NCBI GenBank assembly: GCA_030323885.1
Contig: CM059186.1
Span: 171,973,230 to 172,037,229, forward strand
DNA from: Branchipolynoe longqiensis
Taxonomy: Eukaryota > Annelida > Polychaeta > Phyllodocida > Polynoidae
Direction: 5' to 3'
DNA: 64,000 bases
How positions within the stretch are numbered: the first letter of the stretch is position 1; every line of letters starts with the position of its first letter. The position numbers and the translations under genes were made by a program. Positions 50,501 through 61,100 of this stretch are shown piece by piece. The notes below the pieces were generated by a model. That model made no database searches. It was not told the origin of the DNA and saw nothing but the letters and a program-made list of their open reading frames with translations.

Positions 50501-51055
50501 GAAGATTTATACTGCCTATTATGGATAAGCCTGAATAGGCTTGTTTTCACCATTAGACAGTTTGTCGATAGAAAGCCCGAGCCTACACTTTTACCGACCC
50601 AAGGGATTTTTAACCTCCCACACCACATAGACATGGTATGAGAGCAACTGGCCTTTGATGACGCTGTAAGTTATACACAGCGGTGGAAATCCAAATTGGC
50701 AGAGGTGGGGGCATGGGGAATCGAACCACCGACCTTCAGATTAGGAGTCCGACCTAGAAAAAAGTCAGACACTCTAACCACTCCACCACAGAGAATCCTA
50801 CATATCGAATTCAGATACTGATGCACTTATTAAGCATTTATTGCGCGTCTGGTGCTTCTGTGTTATCCTTACAGAAATGGGTAAACATTGACTTTCAAGT
50901 TTTTACTGGGGAACATTAACGTAAACCTGGCAGTATATCACCCTCTTTTTTGTCTCCATTTTATTCAGGTCTTCGACGAGGAACTCTCAATAAAACGTGT
51001 CCGAGACATCGTCAAGGACATTATCCGCACTTATCACCTGGAGAGCACCACGTAA
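44455..51055 (+). CDS. CCNQ: Cyclin-Q (FAM58A), complete coding region in six exons
   Basis: Cyclin-Q is the activating cyclin of CDK10. The exons are 44455-44515, 45070-45167, 46276-46361, 46649-46781, 48701-48928 and 50969-51055. They total 693 bases, giving 230 residues plus TAA. All introns are GT-AG and every split codon closes. The start ATG at 44455 has a G at +4 and begins [20 protein letters not shown], which leads into the first cyclin-fold helix. The cyclin box carries [20 protein letters not shown], the usual KVEE signature. The second fold includes [20 protein letters not shown] and the C-terminus ends RTYHLESTT. Human cyclin-Q is slightly longer (about 248 residues), mainly at a poorly conserved N-terminus. 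Introns contain SINEs and MITEs but no coding disruption. Confidence 0.95.
44516..45069. other. CCNQ intron 1
   Basis: AT-rich. No repeat partner or extra exon was recognised. Confidence 0.6.
45070..45167 (+). CDS. CCNQ: CCNQ exon 2
   Basis: The acceptor is GTCATCAG and the donor is GTAAGT. The exon encodes [20 protein letters not shown] and then [12 protein letters not shown]. The split Gly codon joins with exon 1. Confidence 0.95.
45312..45692 (+). repeat. SINE-A copy in CCNQ intron
   Basis: Body AGCCTGGCGCTTGGCATTAC. The tail contains tandem TATATGACCTAATAC units near 45590-45650. Confidence 0.85.
45795..46165. repeat. M3 MITE copy
   Basis: ACATGAATGATCTCTGCGTC, then CTGACAGTGCTAATCC and TTTCCACAAATTTTGCC. 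It parallels 51107-51478. Confidence 0.78.
46276..46361 (+). CDS. CCNQ: CCNQ exon 3, cyclin box core
   Basis: The acceptor is TTGTTTTCCAG and the donor is GTAGAT. The exon encodes [20 protein letters not shown] and then RDVINVCHR, the most conserved cyclin-box segment. Confidence 0.96.
46649..46781 (+). CDS. CCNQ: CCNQ exon 4
   Basis: The acceptor is CATAACAG and the donor is GTAAGC. The exon encodes [20 protein letters not shown] and then [20 protein letters not shown], ending in HPHN. Confidence 0.95.
46785..47546. other. CCNQ intron with an inverted distant duplicate
   Basis: Positions 47225-47420 (ending CAAGCCTGGGTACCCAGGCT) match 55185-55385 in reverse. No coding signal is present; other parts are unassigned. 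Confidence 0.6.
47547..47579. other. Perfect 14-bp hairpin
   Basis: GATCGCCCATACAA and TTGTATGGGCGATC are separated by a 5-base loop. It may be the centre of a foldback element. Confidence 0.8.
47858..48060 (+). repeat. SINE-B copy
   Basis: GACCTCTCAGACAAGG, GGTGGTGTAATGGTTAGCAC and AATATTTCCCATTTTCATCA followed by a run of C. Confidence 0.85.
48061..48700. other. CCNQ intron 4, 3' part
   Basis: A short internal duplication (GGATGTTA..GGTTAATTTAAA, near 48427 and 48497) is visible. Nothing else was recognised. Confidence 0.5.
48701..48928 (+). CDS. CCNQ: CCNQ exon 5, second cyclin fold
   Basis: The acceptor is CTCGTGGCAG and the donor is GTAAGG. The exon encodes [20 protein letters not shown] and then the [11 protein letters not shown] and [19 protein letters not shown] blocks, ending PWWE. 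Confidence 0.96.
48966..49005. repeat. M1 MITE fragment
   Basis: AAAGCTGCATAATCGGATAA matches one M1 end. Confidence 0.55.
49009..49560 (+). repeat. SINE-A with SINE-C body embedded
   Basis: The SINE-A head and GGCGCTCGGCATTAGTAGGA run to 49130. The SINE-C body ACCAGTGGTCCTCAACTGGT...CGTTAAATAAAACAAAC follows (49142-49362). The SINE-A tail GGCAAGAACTGGTTAGGTCG then resumes. Confidence 0.82.
49575..50095 (-). repeat. SINE-B tandem pair
   Basis: Two units, 49575-49905 and 49906-50095, with the same order as at 43440-44255 but more diverged. Confidence 0.88.
50123..50468. repeat. M1 MITE, complete copy
   Basis: 346 bp between TTAA 50119-50122 and TTAA 50469-50472. The ends are AGTTGCATAGTCCGATG and CATCGGACTATGCAACT, a 17-bp perfect TIR. 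Confidence 0.92.
50490..50800 (-). repeat. SINE-D, tRNA-like SINE
   Basis: On the minus strand the head is TGTGGTGGAGTGGTTAGAGT and box B is GGTTCGATTCC. The tail includes GGTCGGTAAAAGTGTAGGCT. Confidence 0.75.
50969..51055 (+). CDS. CCNQ: CCNQ exon 6 with stop codon
   Basis: The acceptor is TTTTATTCAG. The exon encodes [20 protein letters not shown] and then TYHLESTT, ending at TAA 51053-51055. No AATAAA stands out immediately downstream, and a MITE (M3) begins about 50 bp after the stop. Confidence 0.95.
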   Translation, partial: VFDEELSIKRVRDIVKDIIRTYHLESTT

Positions 51056-51106
51056 CAGCCCACCTTATTGTTTGTGCCACAGATTCTGCTCCCTGCTGTC
51101 GTTATC

Positions 51107-51478
51107 ATACAGGCAAGCATGAAAGATCTCTGCGGTTTCGCGGATTTCTGCGATTCTTTATATTTAACGATTAACGTTAAATGCCAAGGAATCACGATGT
51201 ATATTATGTCAGCAATTGGGTAGTTCAGATTCGTTCTTATATGACCTTAGATGTTGCTAGAACATAAACTCAAACAAGAACGAGTTAGATATGGGTGATA
51301 ATATAGGCACAACAAGGATAGTTGAAACCTGACTTCCGGCATTTTTCTGCGATTCCCTGACAATGCTAATCCTATGGTGGAAAATCAGCTTTTTTGAGGA
51401 AATTTGCCGTCGGTGTAATAATAGCTTGATTTCCGCGTTTTTGTTGTTGTAAACCACTTTCATCCCTGATCATATATG
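51107..51478. repeat. M3 MITE copy downstream of CCNQ
   Basis: CATGAAAGATCTCTGCGG to CCACTTTCATCCCTGATC. It starts about 50 bp after the CCNQ stop. Confidence 0.8.
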
Positions 51479-51504
51479 CAACACCTTCATGAACATATTG
51501 AAAT

Positions 51505-51830
51505 GTTCGACCAGACACAGTGGTCGAATCGGTAGAGTGCAGGCTTCCCCTGCGTGTGGAAGGTTGGAGGTTCAAATCAAAGCCGAGTCAAACCAATGAC
51601 TTACAAAATTGATACTTGTCACAATAGCCGGGCACTCAGCATTAATAGGATCAGGCAAGGATTGGTTATGGTTATCACAGTATCCGGATAATGTGACTGT
51701 GTGGGATATCGGGTCATGGTGTCGTCGGCCTGGTCTCCCAGTGGGGCAGTTGTATAAAGTCGCTATGAGTGTGCACTGTCACAAGTCAGTACCCGTCCTG
51801 ATAGAACCTAAAACTCAAACAAACAAACAA
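51505..51830 (+). repeat. SINE-A copy
   Basis: Head GTGGTCGAATCGGTAGAGTG, body GCACTCAGCATTAATAGGAT, and a (CAAA)n tail. Confidence 0.85.
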
Positions 51831-51904
51831 ACAAACAAACCCTCCTCAGTGCAACGCCCATCAGCAGTTTACTTCGCGGAAAAGAAGACTCTTCAACCTG
51901 ACCA

Positions 51905-52190
51905 CACCTGGGCTGCGACTCGGAGACGCCTTTTGGCTTATTTCCATTCAGGGTACTCCTCCGAGTCGTCTCGGAGACATCTCACTTTTCAGACTCGGGA
52001 CAAAACGCGCCTCGAAAATGGCCGCTATATTCAGTGGTTTCAGCCAAGCAGAGCTCTTTTCCCTTGCAAATGGCTTTCCCCTATGGGGGGGTGGCCTTTT
52101 TCGAGGCGACTGACTGCTTTTGCCGTTCAGACTAGCGTGATGTCAGGAATTTCTCCGAGATGACTCAGAGGCGTACCCTGAACGCGGCCC
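51905..52190. repeat. M12 MITE
   Basis: GGGCTGCG...TTCAGGGTACTCCTCCGAGT faces GACTCAGAGGCGTACCCTGAACGCGGCCC. The left end has an extra 30 bp between the two matching parts. Confidence 0.7.
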
Positions 52191-52457
52191 ATGCTCTCAA
52201 CGGAGTTCTGTGTTACTGATGAACATATTTAGCTTGATGTATTCATGCCTACATTTGTGATGTACATGTCCCTAAAATGTGCTTGGTAATAGTTGAAGTT
52301 GCACCAAATACGACGAGTAGGTCTACATGCAGAAATAATATGAAATAACACTAGAAGCATTGCTGGGATAGAACATTAGCAGTGGCATGAGGAAGACCAA
52401 TTGTTCACGATTGAAACGCCCCTCTGCTTAATAAATGAATATTAATTTGTTGCTTAA
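52191..52457. other. Intergenic DNA with SINE-A tail fragment
   Basis: A short-tail SINE-A fragment lies at about 52390-52435. Nothing else was recognised. Confidence 0.5.
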
Positions 52458-52808
52458 ATTTGTTGCATAGTCCAATGGATTTGAGTGTTGGTCATTTTTC
52501 TGAGATAAGTATATTAAATTGAGTGTTGTAATCTACCTTGCTTTAGCTTGAAGTAACTTTTATTTTAAATGACTACGTTTTGAGATATTTTGAAATTCAA
52601 ACATGTAAAATTAGTTTTGGCAAGCACGTCGTAACTCTGACACCATAGGCTTCAGCAATGACAGGTTCTATTAAATTGTCTCCATATTCACTTCTATGTG
52701 GCAACAAAGGCTGAATAAGTGCATAAGTATCCAAGTTAGATATGTAGAGTCAATTCTATATAAATATTTTGGTTTTGGAAATTTGAAGCTCAGTCAGACT
52801 ATGTAGCT
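52458..52808. repeat. M1 MITE copy, diverged
   Basis: TTGCATAGTCCAATGG at one end and CAGACTATGTAGCT before TTAA 52809-52812 at the other. Confidence 0.8.
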
Positions 52809-52984
52809 TTAATCTCCGTTTAGGGGTCAATATGAAAAAGTGGATTCATTTAGGCGTTATTGTTTCTGGAAATACCAGCGTTTCTCTTCCTCTTTTAATG
52901 AGGTAAATTATTGGTAATACTTCACCAGAAATGCTGGAAAACTTCTACCATTATGACATTATTTAATTTGAGATGAATCGTTAA

Positions 52985-53678
52985 AGCCACATAATCCGAT
53001 GAAGGCATATATTTGTTAAATCCGAACCCCTTATAGAGATTCGATTATAAAGAACCGACCTGTATATCGGTGGACCAGATGGGATGGCCGAATGAGTTAG
53101 AGCGTCCGTCTCCCGTGTTGGTAGACCATGAGATCGTGTGTTCGAACCCTGGTCGAATCAAACCAATGACTTAAAAAATTATACTTGTCACTTCCTAGCC
53201 AGGCGCTCAGCATTATTAGGATAGGGCAAGGACTGGTTGGCTCAGTGTCAGGATAATGTGACCGAGTGGGATATCAGGTCATGGTGCTGGCGGCCTGGTC
53301 TCCCAGTGGGGCAGCATTATAAAGTCGCCATGAGTGCACACTGTCACAAGTCGGTACCCGTCCTGATATAACCTTAGATGTTGCTAGGACGTAAAACAAG
53401 AAAAAACTAAAATGTATACTGGTGGCCTTGTTAAGCATCTGTTGCTGCTTAGGAGGGAATACAAAGTCAGTCAAACATGTTTCTGCTGAAGCCTATGGTG
53501 TCAGAATTGTTATGTGCATGCACAAACACATTTTCTTCTTCTCAAATACCTTCGAATTGAACCATTTATAATAAGTTACTTTAATTTAAATTAAGGTAGA
53601 TTATAACGGTTAACCTTATATATTTATCTTTAAACAAATAAATGGCCGAAATACAAAACCATCGGACTATGCAATTGT
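52985..53678. repeat. M1 MITE copy interrupted by SINE-A
   Basis: The left part is 52985-53073 and the right part 53413-53678. Rejoined, the length fits the family. Confidence 0.8.
53074..53412 (+). repeat. SINE-A, full copy with target duplication
   Basis: Flanked by TGTATATCGGTGG and TGTATACTGGTGG (13 bp, two mismatches). The head is GATGGCCGAATGAGTTAGAG and the 3' end is A-rich. Confidence 0.9.
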
Positions 53679-53882
53679 ATGGTGCTACAGTTGTTGGTTC
53701 AATTCTTGTGGGCTCTATTTTAGCACTTGGGAGGGTTGAAGAGTAAGAAAACTGTTGTAAATACTCGTGGTGTAATAAAAGTATTAAAAACAAAGCCATA
53801 CGCGTTATTTATTTAATTCCCGGTATACATAGCACATTCCAAACTTATTAAACATTCAATAATTACATATCTATCTGTAATA

Positions 53883-54110
53883 TAACCAGACGGGATGGCC
53901 GAATGAGTTAGAGCGTCCGTCTCCTGTGCTGGTAGATCATGGGATCGTGAGTTCGAATCCTGGTCAAGTCAAACCAATGACTAAAAAATTGATAATTGTC
54001 GCTTCCTAGCCAGACGCTCGGCATTACTAGGATGGGACAAGGAGCAGTGGGATGAGGAAGACCAGTCGTCTGCGACTGAAATTTACCCTGCTTAATCAAC
54101 TAATGTACAA
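53883..54110 (+). repeat. SINE-A short-tail subfamily copy
   Basis: Head GGATGGCCGAATGAGTTAGA, box B GGTTCGAATCC-like, tail CCTGCTTAATCAACTAATG plus an A-run. Confidence 0.88.
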
Positions 54111-54594
54111 AAAAAAAAGTTGACTCCATTTGTTTGTACTACCATAATTCATTATATATCATATAATGTGTGTATATATGGCGAACGCCATCCATACCAG
54201 ACATTAATATAATAATAATGAAGACACCTGCTAGCATTCTTTCTGTAGTTTATTACACGTCTGTAATAATATTCACAAATATTACAGAACTACTCCCAAC
54301 TGCCTATAAATAACGTGTCGCCTCTGCATATCCATAGTTCAGAATTTGTATTTCCGGTGCCAGGGGGGTGGGGGGGGTGGTGCTCTGGGTATGCCGTACC
54401 CAAGAAACATTTTAATCGAGAGGCTCTAAAATGCCATTTCCGGCCATTTCAGTGAGGTTACATACTATTTAAAAAAAAAAAATGTTATTGACGAAGTCGG
54501 GGTGGGGAATGGGGAGGGGGAGGGGGGGGAACTGGGTGCTCAGTGTTTATCTATATTGGTGTACAGTGGATGAATTCAAGCGCTAATATGAAAA
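54111..54594. other. Intergenic, G-rich tracts
   Basis: Short G-rich runs at about 54364-54380 and 54500-54530. No gene is supported. Confidence 0.5.
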
Positions 54595-55139
54595 CCCAAC
54601 ATGGCAGCCATTCAAAGCATTTAATTTGACTTTTAAAGTATATTAATAAAACAATTAATCTACATGATTTCATCAATTATTCAACCCAAAATAGCAGGCC
54701 ATGATAGATAAGTATTTGAACAATATATTTAGCATATTAGATTGCAAAATCATGTGGTTATTTCCATAACCCACCCCGTCCTGATATGACCTCAGATGTT
54801 GCCAGGACGTAAAACACCAACAACCAATCCATAACCCAGTCTTCTGACACTTGCTTAGCAGGGGTGCTGAGCATATTTCACATGTAGAAAACACCGATAA
54901 CATTAATAATAGCATGGCTTGACATGTTTCGAACCCACCCCAGAACATAACCACCATTTTAACTAATAAGATTGAGGAGTCATGCATTTTTGTCTAAAAA
55001 TGATAATCGTGAAGGCTATATGCGATAAGGTGTTTTTTGTACTTTGTTTTTCAGTTATACAAAATTAGGCCTGCTTTACATTTTCACTTGACTTATAATT
55101 ACCATCTTCACCGAACATATCTAAATCAACCAAAGCATT
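54595..55139. other. M2-related relic and SINE-A tail fragment
   Basis: 54595-54765 parallels 42705-42865. 54773-54830 is a SINE-A 3' tail (CCGTCCTGATATGACCTCAG). The rest is unassigned. Confidence 0.5.
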
Positions 55140-55790
55140 ATTTTTTTTATTGAGGCTGTATTTATTCTGTCCATAGCATGTAAGCCTGGGTACCCAGGCT
55201 TGTTTTCAATGCTGGCCAGCTGTAGTGTTGGTGTTGTCTTACCAAACAGTAGCTGCTGATAAGTTATTTGATTGTCTGCATTTCAGTAGCAGATAGATAT
55301 GTTGGTACGTTTAGTAGCCTATGTTAGTTTTTTTGGGCCCTCTTGGCATTGTATTTTTGTTCTATTCTTATTACTATGTTAGTTGTTATTACAATGTATT
55401 ATGGATCGCGATATATCTAAATCAAGCGATGCATTATTGCAATGCATAATGAATAGCTATATATATATATAAATCAAGCAATGCATTATGAATAGCGATA
55501 TATCTAAATCAAGCGATGCATTATTGCAATGCATAGTGAATAGCTATATATATATATATATAAATCAAGCAATGCATGATGAATAGTGATATATCTAAAT
55601 CAAGCGATGCATTATTGCAATGTATAATGAATAGCTATATATATATATAAATCAAGCAATGCATTATGAATAGTGATATATCTAAATCAAGAAATGCATT
55701 ATTACCATGTATTGTGAAATGTCTAAATCAAGTGATGCATTATAACAATTATTATAAATAACGATATATCTAAATCAACCAATGCATTGT
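55140..55790. repeat. Inverted duplicate of 47225-47420 followed by a minisatellite
   Basis: From 55400 to 55770, AAATCAAGCGATGCATTATT and AATAGCTATATATATATA alternate about every 85-90 bp. Confidence 0.82.
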
Positions 55791-56286
55791 GCATGTTATT
55801 CGTAACATGGGTAATTCACGGGCGGCGGCGGACGGCCGAACCACAGGTCCATCAGCACAACACGAGCTGACTAAAGAAGCCTAGAAAGGGGGTGGGACTG
55901 CATGCCTTCCCAGCGGAACCCGAACCGCAGTGGCGCCACCTTGCAAAAGCGGTGGGTACCATAGCGTCCAGTCGTCGTGACTGAACACCAGTTGGTGGCA
56001 GTGTATAAACATTATGTGAGTATAAAGGCACGGAAGGGAATTACATGTTTATTTGCTCCTTTTATTACTGAGTGGGTGCCTTACTTGATGTATTGCCCCT
56101 CCCCTCACGTGACCGGTGGCACCATCACTAGCCTGAACTGGGACACTCCACTGTGTCATTCGCGCCCGAGAATGTTATATATATATATATGTATGTGTGA
56201 AGAGTTCAGGCACAAAACCACATAAACGCCAATCCAAAAATTAAAATAACAGATTTTTGCCTGAAAATTATTTTAATTCTCACTAT
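55791..56286. other. Intergenic, nothing recognised
   Basis: A moderately GC-rich patch at 55810-55990 holds no supported exon. Confidence 0.4.
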
Positions 56287-56846
56287 AGCCGTGTTCACAC
56301 CCACAACTTTAGGCCGAACTAGATAAGGTGAACTAGATGAGGCGAACTAGTGTTCGGGTACCACACCACACGGAGCGGATTAAGGCGAAAATCGATATCT
56401 GCGCATGAGCAAGTCGAAACTAACCAGCGCCAGTTTCGGTTAGTCGACGTCAGCACGAGAGAGTGTGGGTTCGACCTAGATCTGTTTCGACTGAATCGTA
56501 TTGTTTTGGAACAGTCAAAACCTCTGCTGGGCAGTGAAACCCTAAAAATTAATTATGGAAAAAATATCTGTGCACCTCTAGCCGGTTCATAGACCAAATT
56601 ATATTATATAGTGTGACGTGCTTAATCCGCTTCAAGTAAACCGCTACCGTCCACACAAGCAAGATGGGCCGACTCAAGCTAGTTCGCTTAATTTAAACCA
56701 CCTCGCGAGGCGACCTACTTGAGGCGAACTAGATGAGGCGACTCAGCCCTAATCCGCCTCAGCATTGGGTTCACACTGCCAATGTGAGCCGACTTAGATA
56801 AGGTGCACTAGATGAGGCGACTTAACGCCCAGGTGTGAACACGGCT
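56287..56846. repeat. M13 MITE
   Basis: AGCCGTGTTCACACC and GGTGTGAACACGGCT are perfect 15-bp TIRs. GCGAACTAGATGAGGCG-type words repeat inside near both ends. Confidence 0.88.
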
Positions 56847-57039
56847 TAAGTCCACTTTTCTTATAATGACCTGATTATGAGGCAATGAACAAAAAGTAGG
56901 GATATAAAAACCCAAACGTTTTGAAGGTTTGATTCCAATGTTTATCTCAATATTTGGATGGGTGTTTATCCTCCGGGCTAGTGGAGAGCGAGGCCCCACG
57001 CAGGAGGCATAGAGGTGCATGCTGGTACCTGTAATGCAG

Positions 57040-57080
57040 GCTCCCCGAGAAGGGGAGCGCTGGAGTGCAACCTACTCCAG
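57040..57080. other. Two adjacent 7-bp hairpins
   Basis: GCTCCCC-GAGAA-GGGGAGC (57040-57058) and CTGGAGT-GCAACCT-ACTCCAG (57060-57080). They lie in a GC-richer patch (56960-57090). Possibly a structured RNA or repeat; no family is recognised. Confidence 0.6.
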
Positions 57081-57528
57081 ACCTTATTATATGCGATAAC
57101 TGGTTTATCACTATCCATATATTCAAGATGGCCGACATTGCCTGTTCCTATTTCCTGCAGACTACAGACAATTAAAGCTCTGGACTTCCGTCGGTGTTGT
57201 CAGGGCGGCGCGTTGCTGCTCTAGAGCAGGCCCCGACCGTAGGACCTGATGTTGCCGCCACCAAGTCGATGCTTGCTGTTCATAAAGGACCTCAGCACGT
57301 GTTCGCGTCTAGTCCTAGAGAAAGAACAAAGCACACCGTCAAGTTGAACAAGCCGACGCAACCATCCATTTTCCTAAAGCGAAACTCACCACGTACCAAA
57401 CTGTAACCCTAGGCCGCTATTTTTCCAGTTTAGATTACTGGTGCAGTCACGAAACATTTATTGCAATCCAGGACACGAAATTGGGTAAACAAAGCTTAGG
57501 CCTCTCTCTAAGATTGTTTGTGTGCATG

Positions 57529-57830
57529 CTATATATATATATATATATATATTCATATATATATATATTTAAATGGTTGCTCTTAAGATATATTCCAAAG
57601 TTAAACCTTTAACAAATTAAAATTACTGTAAATTAAAAGTAAAATAGATTAATAGCGATCGTTTATTTGAAGCGGGAACGCTCTCACTCTCTCCCCATGG
57701 CTTTATACTCACATAATTCGTTATACATCATACACACGCATACACACATATGTCTGTATAATACGGTCCCTGATGTGGATTATATATATATAGTTATTTA
57801 TATATAGTATCCACGCATATATATATATCT

Positions 57831-57884
<54 letters not shown>

Positions 57885-57900
57885 ATACATATAGATATAC
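57529..57900. repeat. (AT)n microsatellites
   Basis: Long AT runs at 57529-57566 and 57780-57895, just past the last visible RELN exon. Confidence 0.95.
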
Positions 57901-57937
57901 ACTATTTGCGACTAATAATGATTGCGTGGCGGCTTAC

Positions 57938-58116
57938 ATGATGACTTCGACGTAGTCCATGGCCCACTGGTCGTGCTGCGGGCCACGGTGCTCGGGTTGC
58001 CACCACCGGAACTGCACGCCGACCGCGCGTGCGCGCAGCGGGATGTCGTAGGCGACGCGACGCGCCGACAGGAACTCATGAGGTTCATGCGACGCGATGG
58101 AGAACCAGTGTATTCC
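57938..58116 (-). CDS. RELN: RELN exon, end of repeat 8 (possible terminal exon)
   Basis: The acceptor is CTGTTGCAG. The exon encodes GIHWFSIASHEPHEFLSARR and then VAYDIPLRARAVGVQFRWWQ, up to DYVEVI. The 3' border is ambiguous. The text ATCATGTAAGCC is either Ile, Met, stop (stop codon TAA at 57933-57935) or a donor GT beginning at 57937. Confidence 0.9.
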
Positions 58117-61100
58117 CTGCAACAGTTCACGCACAGTATGACCGGACCTACCACGTGATACGGGTTACCCATATCCCATATGGATGTTGGTGTTATTTTT
58201 AGTGATACAGCCGTACTCCATTTTGATACAGATTTTTAAGTTAAATTTATGGAAATATAAATGTTGAGCTGAGCTGCTGAGACTGGCAAAATCAGCGATA
58301 CATGCAGCTCTGATGTTCAGCCACAGTGATGAATGCTGTATGCAAATGTAATGTAGTTTGTTGTACATCATCATGATCATTCATGAAAGCTGCCTGCAAA
58401 AGTGTTGAAGTGTTGCTGGCTTTTGCAAGTTACCAGGGGCACTCTCTCGGGGAGCAAATAGAGGTTTCACACCGGCAGGAACATGTCAAGACAGGCGCAA
58501 AACTATTTGTCCCTGCAGTGGCTGGTCGGGAGATGTTGGGAGTTCCATACATCAACCGCCCTTAATGCTGCCACATTGACATGGTTTACTGTTTAGGGTT
58601 TGCTCCCTTGGCCTTCGGTTCTGCCAAGAACCTGTACCACAAGGCAGTGGTTTACAACTCTGCAGGGCAGGGGCGTCAAACTCCCTGAGGTATTGCAATA
58701 CCTGCAATACCTGCATACCCTACCTGTTGTTTATAATGTTTGAGTAATAAACATCTTTTTTACGGTCTGCGGGACATATGTATACGAAATATGATGTGAT
58801 ACAGATTCATACAGGATTTTAGGTGAAACATACAGATTGGCATCCAAAAATTGTGGCAGGTCTGTATGACAATTACAAGTGAGGGAATATTATGAGCGCT
58901 ATAACCCATTACAGGTCCCCTCACGCCATCCTACCCGCCCACCCCCTTGCTCCCTCCCTGATGTCTCCGAACACAAGCCACTGGAACAGTGGAAGCCAAC
59001 TCGCTGCCGCATGCGACCACCTTTGGCAGTGCCCACACAGTGCTACAGATTCGCAGCCTTCAGTGTGCCAATGCGACTGAAAAACTCCCCAAAACAACAT
59101 CCATAATGGGAATATAAACAAGGACACTACCACCTTTATTTTCTATGTAACCATCTCCTAACCGTCTACTGTACGCTGCTCTCTGGCTTAGTTCCATCTG
59201 CGACCACACTGGCGCCACAGTCAGAGAAGGAGCCACATAGAGAGGCAGACATGGATAGGGTGATTGCATCAGGGAGCCTAAGTGGTGTAATAGTTCGTAT
59301 GCTAGCATCGGAATGGCAAGAATTGTGGGTTCGAATCCCGCTCTGGGCGCAATATGTCTCATTTTCATCTCTCCCACGACACTAACTATCACATACTTAT
59401 ATACACTACTATAATAGTTCACGGCTGGAACCCCAGTGTTTCGACGTCATGAAAAAAAAGTATATTCGGACGAATACAACTATATTACCCCACAAAAAGC
59501 CCATCAATTTTGTGCTCAAGTTAATTACAGATTTAGTTGGGCCCACCTTGTATATGGGACCAGACGGGATGACGAAATAAGTTGAACGTGTCTCTCGCTT
59601 TGGTAGATTGTGAGATTCGAACCCAAGAGTTCGAACCCTGGTCGAGTCAAAGCAATGACTTACAAATTGAATAAGCCTACTCGTCACTTCCTAGCCAGGC
59701 ATTCGGCATTATCAGGATAGGGCAAGGAACGGTTGGATCAGTGTCAGGATAATGTGACTGAGTGGGTTATCAGGTCATGGTGCTGGCAGCCTGGTCTCCC
59801 AGTAGGACAGCACTATGAAGCCACCATGAGTGTGCACTGTCACAAGTCGCTACCCGTCCTGATATGACCTTAGATGTTGTCAGGAAGTAAAACTCCAACA
59901 ACCAACCTATAAAGTCACCGTGAGTTCGCTCTGTCACAAGTCGGTACCTGTCCTGATATGACCTTAAATGTTTCCCGGACGTAAAGCTCCAACAACCCAC
60001 CTTGTTTAGGGTGTATTGGAGAAGGACGATGCCGTATCTGCCGCCCGAGATCTCGGCATTGCACGTGACACTCTGCTCATGGCTGCCGATTTGCAGCACG
60101 AACATGATTTTGCTGGAAAAGGTAAGACAAATATTCATCTAATAGCTGTATAGTCAACTTTTCAAAAGCTAAATAATTATCTAGATTTCATTGCTCTTAT
60201 TAAACATTTTTCGCCACATAGAAGGGAATACTGGGACAATTAAAGTTGCATAGTCCGATGGTTTTGAATTTCTGTAGTTTTTCTGAGATAAATATATTAG
60301 ATCGATCACTAGTATCTACTTTACATTAGTTCAAAGTTACTTTTATTTTAAATGGTAAACTTTTGAGATATTTTGTGTGCAAACATGGAAAATTAGTTTT
60401 GGCAAGCATGCCAAAAGTCTGACACCATAGACTTCTGCAGTAACAGGTTCCGTTAAATTGACTCAGTATTGCCTTCTGAGCAGAAACAAATGCTTAATAA
60501 GTGCATCAGTATCTAAGTTAGATATGTAAAATCAAATCTAGACAATTGGTTTGGTTTTGAAAATTTGATATTTCATCGGACTATGCAGCTTTAACTGAAC
60601 CTGTCACTGCAGAAACCTATCGTGTCCGAGTTTTGGCGTGCTTGCCAAAATCTATTTTCCATGTTTACACTTCAAATATCTTAAAAGTTAGCCAATTAAA
60701 ATCAAAGTTAGTTCAAAGTAAAGTGAGGTAGATTATAATGATTAACCTGATATATTATATAATTGACTACTAATTGTCGTAGGTTGTCTTTGATGGTGCA
60801 GCAGTCAGGGTGGGCGAGGGAAACCTGTCCCCTTTATTTCAATGCTACAGCAGTCAGGCTGGATGACCAGACGGGATGGCCGAATGAGTTAGAGCGTCCG
60901 TCTCCTGTGCTGGTAGATCGTGGGGTCGTGGGTTCGAGTCCCGGTCGAGTCAAACCAATGACTTTAAAATTGATACTTGTCGCTTCCTAGCCAGGCGCTC
61001 GGCATTATTAGGATAGGGCAAGGACTGGTGTGCTCAGTGCCAGGATAATGTGACTGAGTGGGATACCAGGTCATGGTGCCGGCGGCCTGGTTTCCCAGTG

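Noticed and set aside
58381..58565. Conserved 60-residue ORF as a gene
   Set aside because: It lies within a 284-bp repeat present twice; no start context, splice sites or family could be supported.
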